Source: Saccharopolyspora_C sp040643635
GTDB lineage: Bacteria; Actinomycetota; Actinomycetes; Mycobacteriales; Pseudonocardiaceae
Reading direction: 5' to 3'
NCBI RefSeq assembly: GCF_040643635.1
Contig: NZ_JBEYUS010000012.1
Span: 1-64,000 of the forward strand
DNA length: 64,000 bases
Part shown: piece after piece, positions 58,735-64,000 of the stretch
Position numbering within the stretch: the stretch's first letter is position 1
Layout: every line of letters begins with the position of its first letter
Notes under the pieces: generated by a model
Seen by the model: only the letters and a program-made list of their open reading frames with translations
What the model was told of the DNA's origin: nothing
The model's database searches: none
Position numbers and translations under genes: made by a program

Positions 58735-59369
58735 GACCCGGCACCGCCGATTCGGCTGCGGATTCCGCCATTTCCGGCGCTTTCGGGACGACTGTTTGCG
58801 CATGGGCATATTCCCCGGAGGAATGACGGCGGTATACCACCCCGGACACGCCGCGACCGGCACGCGCACCGGTCGGCGAGGCGGCCGTTGGACCGGTGCT
58901 CGGCGCGGTCGGCGAGCGGCCGCGCAGCGGTCCCCGGAGCGCGCCGGAACCGGCGCCGCGCGGGGCGTTCTTCGAGGTGAACAGCATCAGGCAGCCGCTC
59001 CGGCCGCTGGTGCATCGTTGCCTCCCGAGTGCCGGTGTCCACGATGGCCGACCCGACTAAAGTCGGTACTCTACAAGATCTTTTTAAGGTGCAGGCACCA
59101 ACGCCGACCGTGATCGTACTGTGACGGTGCGCGCCCGGTCATCCATCGATTCCGGAGAGGCCACCCGGTCGAGCGAGAAGCGCTATGAGGCTTCTCACCG
59201 TCCGCATTCCGGGATTTCCGGTAAGGGCAACCTAAGCTGGAGGGCAGTCGGATCGCTCCGCGCGCGACGGGCACCCTAGAGCGGACCGCCCGGCACCCCG
59301 CCGCGGCACATCCACGACGGCCCGGGACCCAACCCGGCGCCACCTTTGAAGTCGAGCAGGAGGACACGC
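58735..59369. promoter_or_regulatory. Long divergent region between the GGDEF gene and fprA
   Basis: No gene is convincing in these 635 bp. The half near the GGDEF gene is GC-rich. From 59040 to 59240 A/T-rich patches appear. They include the palindrome CCGACTAAAGTCGG (59053-59066), the reverse form of the ACTTTAGT motif at two other sites in this window, and AAGATCTTTTTAAGG at 59084. It probably holds both divergent promoters. Confidence 0.5.
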
Positions 59370-60722
59370 ATGACCCGCCCACTGCGAGTTGCGATCGTCG
59401 GGGCCGGCCCCGCCGGCGTGTACGCCGCGGACATCCTGACGAAATCCGAGACGCCAGTGGACATCGACCTGCTCGACCGGATGCCCGCCCCGTACGGGCT
59501 CATCCGCTACGGCGTCGCGCCCGACCACCCGCGGATCAAGGGGATCGTGAACGCGCTGCGGCGCATCATGGAGAAGCCGGAGATCCGGTTCCTCGGCGGT
59601 GTGAACTACGGCGAGGACATCAAGCTCGAGCAGCTCCGGCACCACTACGACGCGGTGATCTTCTCCACCGGCGCCGACAAGGACCGGGCGCTGGACATCC
59701 CCGGCATCGACCTGGCGCACAGCCACGGCGCCGCCGACTTCGTCTACTGGTACGACGGCTACCCGGAGGCGACCCGCGACTGGACCTTGGACGCCAAGGA
59801 GGTCGCGGTGCTCGGCGCGGGCAACGTGGCGCTGGACGTGGCGCGGGTGCTCGCGAAGCAGGCCGACGACCTGCTCAGCACCGAGATCCCGGACAACGTC
59901 TACCAAGGCCTGAAGAACTCGCAGGTCACCGACGTGCACCTGTTCGCCCGCCGCGGTCCCGCGCAGGCCAAGTTCACGCCGCTGGAACTGCGCGAACTCG
60001 ACCACCAGCCGGGCGTGGAGCTCATCGTGCACCCGGAGGGCTTCGAACTCGACGAGGCCAGCGAAGAGGCCATCCGCAGCAACAACCAGGTCAAGACGAT
60101 CGTCAAGACCTTCCAGGACTGGGCGCTGCGCGACGCGAAGAACGACACCCCGCGCCGGCTGCACTTCCACTTCCTGCGCGCGCCGGTCGAGGTGCAGGGC
60201 ACCGACCGCGTCGAAGGCCTCCGCACCGAGGTCATGGAGCTCACCGGCGACGGCAACGTGCGCGGCACCGGCGAGTTCGAGACCACCCCGGTGCAGGCGA
60301 TCTACCGCGCCGTCGGCTACCTGAGCTCCCCCGTGCCGGACATCCCGTTCGACCACGGCACCGGCACCGTCCCCAACGACGGCGGCCGGGTGCTCGACCT
60401 CGACGGCGAGCACATCACCGGCGTCTACACCACCGGCTGGATCAAGCGCGGGCCCGTCGGCCTCATCGGCCACACCAAGGGCGACGCGCTGGAGACCATC
60501 GGCAACCTGCTGGCCGACCTGGACTCGATGCCGACCGCCGAGGAGCCGGACCGCGACAGCGTGCTGCGGCTGCTGGACGACAACGGCGTCCGCTACACCA
60601 CCTGGGACGGCTGGAACCTGCTCGACGCGCACGAGCAGGCGCTCGGCGAGGCCGCGGGCCGCGAGCGCATCAAGGTCGTCGAACGCGACGACATGATCAA
60701 TATCTCCCGCTCGGAGAGCTGA
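59370..60722 (+). CDS. fprA: Ferredoxin-NADP reductase of the FprA type
   Basis: A 450-residue FAD/NADPH oxidoreductase resembling mycobacterial FprA and mammalian adrenodoxin reductase. It has VAIVGAGPAGVYAADIL (FAD loop), the YGLIRYGVAPDHPRIK block, VAVLGAGNVALDVARVLA (NADPH loop) and ARRGPAQAKFTPLELREL. The C-terminal TGWIKRGPVGLIGHTKGDA is also typical. ATG 59370 with GGAGG upstream. It can supply electrons through ferredoxin to P450s such as the one at 33280; that pairing is inference. Confidence 0.95.
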   Translation: MTRPLRVAIVGAGPAGVYAADILTKSETPVDIDLLDRMPAPYGLIRYGVAPDHPRIKGIVNALRRIMEKPEIRFLGGVNYGEDIKLEQLRHHYDAVIFSTGADKDRALDIPGIDLAHSHGAADFVYWYDGYPEATRDWTLDAKEVAVLGAGNVALDVARVLAKQADDLLSTEIPDNVYQGLKNSQVTDVHLFARRGPAQAKFTPLELRELDHQPGVELIVHPEGFELDEASEEAIRSNNQVKTIVKTFQDWALRDAKNDTPRRLHFHFLRAPVEVQGTDRVEGLRTEVMELTGDGNVRGTGEFETTPVQAIYRAVGYLSSPVPDIPFDHGTGTVPNDGGRVLDLDGEHITGVYTTGWIKRGPVGLIGHTKGDALETIGNLLADLDSMPTAEEPDRDSVLRLLDDNGVRYTTWDGWNLLDAHEQALGEAAGRERIKVVERDDMINISRSES

Positions 60723-60733
60723 TCCCGCACGCG

Positions 60734-60765
60734 GAACGGCCCGCCGGTGTTCCGGCGGGCCGTTC
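60734..60765 (+). terminator. fprA terminator
   Basis: GAACGGCCCGCCGG and CCGGCGGGCCGTTC form a perfect 14-bp stem with a TGTT loop, 12 bases after the stop. Confidence 0.85.
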
Positions 60766-60862
60766 TGGGTTCAGGGGGCGAATCGACGTCCCGCTCTCCG
60801 ACCGGCCCCGGCCGTCCCACCGACGCTGAAGCGCGTTCTGCTCGGCGTCCGAAAATGCTCCG

Positions 60863-61693
60863 TCAGCGGCGCCGGTACGTCGAGAGGGTGATGGAGGCGG
60901 TGACCGGGAACGGGTCCGGCAGCTCGGCGATGCGGGCCGGGAGGGAGTCGGCGGTGTGCCAGGCGTTGGGTCCCATGCCGACGAGGGTGCCGAGCTCGGC
61001 CGGGCCCAGGTGCAGCGGGAACTCGCGGGTGGTGGTGGCGATCGGGTCGAAGTGCCCCGCGAGCTGCTCCGCGAGCCGCTGCGGTTTCCGCTCGTCCACG
61101 CTGAGCAGCCCCAGCGCCGCCACGAGTTCGGCCAGGTGCCCGGTGTTCGGGGTGACGACCAGCAGGTGCCCGCCGGGACGCAGCACGCGATGCGTCTCGG
61201 CGGGGTTGCGCGGGGCGAACGCGTTGAGCACCGAGCCGACGGCCGCGTCGCGCAGCGGCAATCCCTGCCACGCGTCGGCGAGCACCGCGGACGCGCGCGG
61301 GTGCGCCTTCGCCGCACGGCGGGAGGCGAACTTGGAGACGTCCAGCGCCACGCCCACCTCGTCCGGCACCCGGTCCAGCGCGCGCGCCAGGTAGTGCCCG
61401 GTGCCCGCGCCCAGGTCCAGCAGCGGTCCACCGGTGTGCGCTCCGGCCGTCGCGTCGGCCAGCGCCGTGGAGATCGGGTCGTAGTGGCCCGCGGCGAGGA
61501 AGTCCGCGCGGGCCGCGATCATCGGGGCGGTGTCGCCGAGCGCGGGGGCACCGCGGCCGCCGAGCAGGCTCACGTAGCCCTGCTTGGCCAGGTCGAAGGA
61601 GTGGTTCGCCGCGCAGCGCAGCGCGCCGCCGGCCGGTTCCAGCCCGGCCCCGCAGTGCGGGCACGCCAGCAGCCGCGCCACGTCGTCCAACAT
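60863..61693 (-). CDS. RlmA-family 23S rRNA guanine N1-methyltransferase
   Basis: A 276-residue SAM-dependent methyltransferase. An N-terminal zinc site (CPHC at residues 11-14, Cys27 and His31 in RCAANHSFDLAKQGYVSLL) precedes the methyltransferase domain with LLDLGAGTGHYLARAL. This is the RlmA fold; the actinobacterial RlmA(II)/TlrB branch methylates G748 and contributes to mycinamicin/tylosin-type macrolide resistance. Whether this copy acts at G745 or G748 cannot be told by eye. Monocistronic, converging with fprA. Confidence 0.88.
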   Translation of the reverse strand: MLDDVARLLACPHCGAGLEPAGGALRCAANHSFDLAKQGYVSLLGGRGAPALGDTAPMIAARADFLAAGHYDPISTALADATAGAHTGGPLLDLGAGTGHYLARALDRVPDEVGVALDVSKFASRRAAKAHPRASAVLADAWQGLPLRDAAVGSVLNAFAPRNPAETHRVLRPGGHLLVVTPNTGHLAELVAALGLLSVDERKPQRLAEQLAGHFDPIATTTREFPLHLGPAELGTLVGMGPNAWHTADSLPARIAELPDPFPVTASITLSTYRRR

Positions 61694-61780
61694 CGCTTCC
61701 CGCCTCCCCGACGGAGCATCCTAAGCTCCCCGCCCCGGCACGAGGACGAGCGAGGCACCGACGCGGGGGCGAGTGGGTCA

Positions 61781-61860
61781 CCTGGTGAGCCGGCGCGCGT
61801 CGGGCACCCCCGGAGCGGCCACCGCGGTGAGCACCTCGAAGCCTGGTGAGCCGGCGCGCG
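61781..61860. repeat. Pair of 19-bp direct repeats before the lipase-maturation-factor gene
   Basis: CCTGGTGAGCCGGCGCGCG occurs at 61781-61799 and exactly again at 61842-61860, each followed by a CGGGCACCCC-like sequence, giving a 61-bp period just upstream of the gene at 61894. Confidence 0.85.
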
Positions 61861-61893
61861 AGCCGGGCACCCCTCGGGAAGGAGGAGGACCGG

Positions 61894-63309
61894 ATGGGTT
61901 CGTGGTTCTGGGCACCGGAGTACGCGCAGGCGCGGGAGGTGTGCACGCGCCTGGTGGGCCTCGCATACCTGCTGGGCTTCGCGGCGGCCGTGCACCAGTT
62001 CCGGCCGCTGGCCGGGGAGCACGGGCTCACCCCGGCGCCGCGGTTCCTGCGCGCGGCCGGGTTCCGGCGGGCTCCGAGCCTGTTCCACCTGCACTACTCG
62101 GACCGCGCGTTCGGCGCGGTCGCCTGGACCGGGGTGCTGCTCTCCCTCGCCGCGGTGCTCGGCGTGCCCGCGGTGCTGCCGCTGTGGGCGTGGCTGCTGG
62201 GGTGGCTGGTGCTGTGGGTGCTGTACCTGTCGATCGTCAACATCGGGCAGGTCTGGTACGGCTTCGGCTGGGAGTCGCTGCTGCTCGAAGCGGGTTTCCT
62301 GGTGATCTTCCTGGGCCCGGCGCACACCACTCCCCCGGCGCCGGTGCTGTGGTTGCTGTGCTGGCTGCTGTTCCGCGTCGAGTTCGGCGCCGGGTTGATC
62401 AAGCTGCGCGGTGACGAGTGCTGGCGCGACCTGACGGCGCTGCGCTACCACCACGAGACGCAGCCGATGCCGGGGCCGCTGAGCCGGTTCTTCCACCGGT
62501 TGCCGGGTCCGCTGCACCAGGTGGAGGTGCTGGCGAACCACGGCACCCAGCTGGTGGTGCCGTTCGCGCTGTTCGCGCCGCAACCCGCGGCGGACGTGGC
62601 GGCGGCGCTGATCGTGCTCACCCAGTGCTGGCTGCTGCTGAGCGGGAACTTCGCCTGGCTGAACCTGGTCACGATCGCGCTGGCGTGCTCGGCGATGGAC
62701 GACCGGCTGCTGCGGTTCCCCGCCCCGGAGATGTGGAATTCCCCGCTGTGGCACCAGGTCCTGGTGCTGGCGCTGGTGGCGGGGATGCTGGTGATCGCGC
62801 GCCACCCGGTGCGCAACATGCTGGGCCGCCACCAGGTGATGAACCGCAGCTTCAACCGGCTGCACCTGGGCGGCACCTACGGCGCGTTCGGCTCGGTGAC
62901 CCGCACCCGCTACGAGGTCGTCGTCGAGGGAACTCCCGACCGCAGCGGGGAATCCGGCTGGCGCGAGTACGAGTTCCCCGGCAAACCGGGAGATCCGCGC
63001 CGCCGCCCGCCGCAGGTGGCGCCGTACCACCTGCGGCTGGGCTGGCTGCTCTGGTTCGTCGCGATCGCCCCGAGCCACGGCCGGACCTGGCTGCCCGCAC
63101 TGCTGCGCGGATTGCTGCGGGGCGACCGGGGAATCCGCCGCCTGCTGCGGCACGACCCGTTCCCGGACGCGCCACCGGTCCTGGTCCGGGTGCGGCTCTA
63201 CCGCTACCGCTTCGCGGACCGCGCCGAGCGCCGGGCGGGCCGCTGGTGGTCCCGAGAACCGGCGGGCGACCTGCTCCCGCCGATGTCGGCCGCGGACCTG
63301 CCCGGCTGA
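61894..63309 (+). CDS. Lipase maturation factor-family membrane protein
   Basis: A 471-residue membrane protein of the LMF1/LMF2 family. About seven transmembrane segments are followed by the conserved C-terminal region TYGAFGSVTRTRYEVVVEGT, WREYEFPGKPGDPRRRPPQVAPYHLRLGWLLWF and VLVRVRLYRYRFAD. GLIKLRGDECWRDLTALRYHHETQPMP is the family signature. In animals it helps lipases fold; the bacterial role is unknown. GGAGGAGG precedes the ATG. It converges with a cyclopropane fatty acid synthase gene four bases away. Confidence 0.9.
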   Translation: MGSWFWAPEYAQAREVCTRLVGLAYLLGFAAAVHQFRPLAGEHGLTPAPRFLRAAGFRRAPSLFHLHYSDRAFGAVAWTGVLLSLAAVLGVPAVLPLWAWLLGWLVLWVLYLSIVNIGQVWYGFGWESLLLEAGFLVIFLGPAHTTPPAPVLWLLCWLLFRVEFGAGLIKLRGDECWRDLTALRYHHETQPMPGPLSRFFHRLPGPLHQVEVLANHGTQLVVPFALFAPQPAADVAAALIVLTQCWLLLSGNFAWLNLVTIALACSAMDDRLLRFPAPEMWNSPLWHQVLVLALVAGMLVIARHPVRNMLGRHQVMNRSFNRLHLGGTYGAFGSVTRTRYEVVVEGTPDRSGESGWREYEFPGKPGDPRRRPPQVAPYHLRLGWLLWFVAIAPSHGRTWLPALLRGLLRGDRGIRRLLRHDPFPDAPPVLVRVRLYRYRFADRAERRAGRWWSREPAGDLLPPMSAADLPG

Positions 63310-63313
63310 TCCG

Positions 63314-64000
63314 TCACCAGGTGGGGCGCAGCGGCATGTCCGCGGCGCCGTCGGCGAGGCGGACGGCGAGCATCTGGTGCAGCTGGATGTTGTTGAGCTC
63401 GAAGCCCAGCCGGGAACCGGCCATGTACAGCCGCCAGATCCGCGCCCGCGCCGGGCCGACCTCCCGCACCGCCTCGTCCCAGTGCTCCTCCAGGTTCGCG
63501 CACCAGTCCCGCAGCGTGAGCGCGTAGTGCTCGCGCAGGTTCTCGGTGTGGCGCACCTCGAAACCGGTGTCGTGCATCGCCGACATGAGCGTCCCGGGGC
63601 CTTCCAGCTCGCCGTCGGGGAACACGTATCGGCCGATGAACTTGCCGGGCTTGGAGGCACGGGTCCCGTCGGGCCGGGTGATGGAGTGGTTCAGGAACCG
63701 GCCACCGGGCCGCAGCTTCGCGTGCATCGCGGAGAAGTAGCCGGGCAGCTGCGCGAGTCCGATGTGCTCGGTCATGCCGATGGAGCTGATCGCGTCGAAG
63801 TCCGCCTCGGGCACGTCCCGGTAGTCCAGGTGCCGCACTTCGGCGAGGTCGGCGAGACCGCGCTCCACGATGGCCTTCTGCGCCCACTGCGCCTGCTGCC
63901 GGGACAGGGTGACGCCGATGGCCCGCACCCCGTAGTGCTCGGCCGCGTGCATCACCATGCCGCCCCAGCCGCAGCCGACGTCGAGCAGCCGCATCCCCTC
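63314..64000 (-). CDS. Cyclopropane-fatty-acyl-phospholipid synthase-like methyltransferase, C-terminal part
   Basis: SAM-dependent lipid methyltransferase running off the window; the last 229 codons are present. LLDVGCGWGGMVMHAAEHYGVRAIGVTLSRQQ is the SAM-binding block of the CFA synthase family, with MTEHIG, LNHSITRPDG, FPDGELEGPG and a terminal LYMAGSRLGFELNNIQLHQML. Family members add a methylene or methyl group to unsaturated acyl chains of phospholipids. The frame is open across the window edge, so the true start lies outside. Confidence 0.92.
   Translation of the reverse strand, partial: EGMRLLDVGCGWGGMVMHAAEHYGVRAIGVTLSRQQAQWAQKAIVERGLADLAEVRHLDYRDVPEADFDAISSIGMTEHIGLAQLPGYFSAMHAKLRPGGRFLNHSITRPDGTRASKPGKFIGRYVFPDGELEGPGTLMSAMHDTGFEVRHTENLREHYALTLRDWCANLEEHWDEAVREVGPARARIWRLYMAGSRLGFELNNIQLHQMLAVRLADGAADMPLRPTW

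Noticed and set aside
58731..59042. 103-codon minus-strand frame before the GGDEF gene
   Set aside because: Arg/Pro-rich product without similarity to a family I know and a start without ribosome binding site; could only be rescued by conservation.
1..64000. tRNA, rRNA, insertion sequence, integrase or prophage genes
   Set aside because: I looked for T-loop like motifs, transposase or integrase motifs and terminal inverted repeats by eye and found none; a tRNA or covariance-model scan could still find something small.

Overview
The window is a high-GC actinobacterial chromosome segment in which almost every third codon position is G or C, with many GTG starts and frequent 1-4 bp stop/start overlaps. 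Gene order follows the conserved housekeeping block that in Mycobacterium tuberculosis runs from aroQ/aroB/aroK/aroC through aroE, mltG, ruvX, alaS, aspS, hisS, rel, secDF, ruvCAB, pdxST, pgsA and the HIT gene to thrS. A DasR-type sugar regulator, an EF-G2, XRE/DUF397 pairs and an RlmA(II)-like methyltransferase point to Pseudonocardiaceae, most likely a Saccharopolyspora-like organism. This placement is inference from content and order, not from a database search.

Layout. 1-4.2 kb: shikimate operon (aroC-aroK-aroB-aroQ, minus strand) with a prepilin-type peptidase. 4.4-7.8 kb: divergent glucose/N-acetylglucosamine-type PTS locus (EIIB-EIIA facing GntR/DasR-EIIC-HPr) with a DasR-like operator in the shared intergenic region. 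7.9-17.7 kb: secreted S1 protease, aroE-mltG-ruvX-alaS, two small envelope genes, a 2-hydroxyacid dehydrogenase and rarA. 17.8-22.4 kb: SulP transporter with beta-carbonic anhydrase, a small membrane protein and an APH-fold protein. 22.7-34.5 kb: aspS, an unusual HTH protein, a LexA-box radical SAM protein, a YibE/F membrane protein, hisS, a metallo-hydrolase, a cyclophilin and a cytochrome P450. 34.5-47 kb: rel, apt, secF, secD, yajC, ruvB, ruvA, ruvC (LexA box), DUF4262, yebC, pdxT and pdxS. 47-53.8 kb: accessory insert containing EF-G2, an XRE/DUF397 pair, small unknowns, pgsA, a YceI protein and a PASTA protein. 53.8-64 kb: HIT-thrS, a GGDEF/degenerate-EAL protein, a ferredoxin reductase, an rRNA methyltransferase, a lipase-maturation-factor protein and a partial cyclopropane fatty acid synthase.

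How the parts connect. The aro genes make chorismate, with aroE a few kilobases away. The PTS genes would import an amino sugar under their own GntR regulator. RuvABC and the radical SAM protein both carry SOS-like boxes. pdxS has three tandem copies of a PdxR-type motif upstream and a long hairpin between it and pdxT. SulP plus carbonic anhydrase suggests bicarbonate supply.

The least explained material is regulatory: a repeated CCnACTTTAGTnGG palindrome at three non-coding sites, paired palindromes between the XRE gene and a divergent small gene, the PTS palindromes and the pdxS/pdxT hairpin. Several proteins have altered catalytic residues (EAL domain, P450 I-helix, protease S1 pocket, kinase loop). 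I saw no tRNA, rRNA, CRISPR array, insertion sequence or complete prophage.
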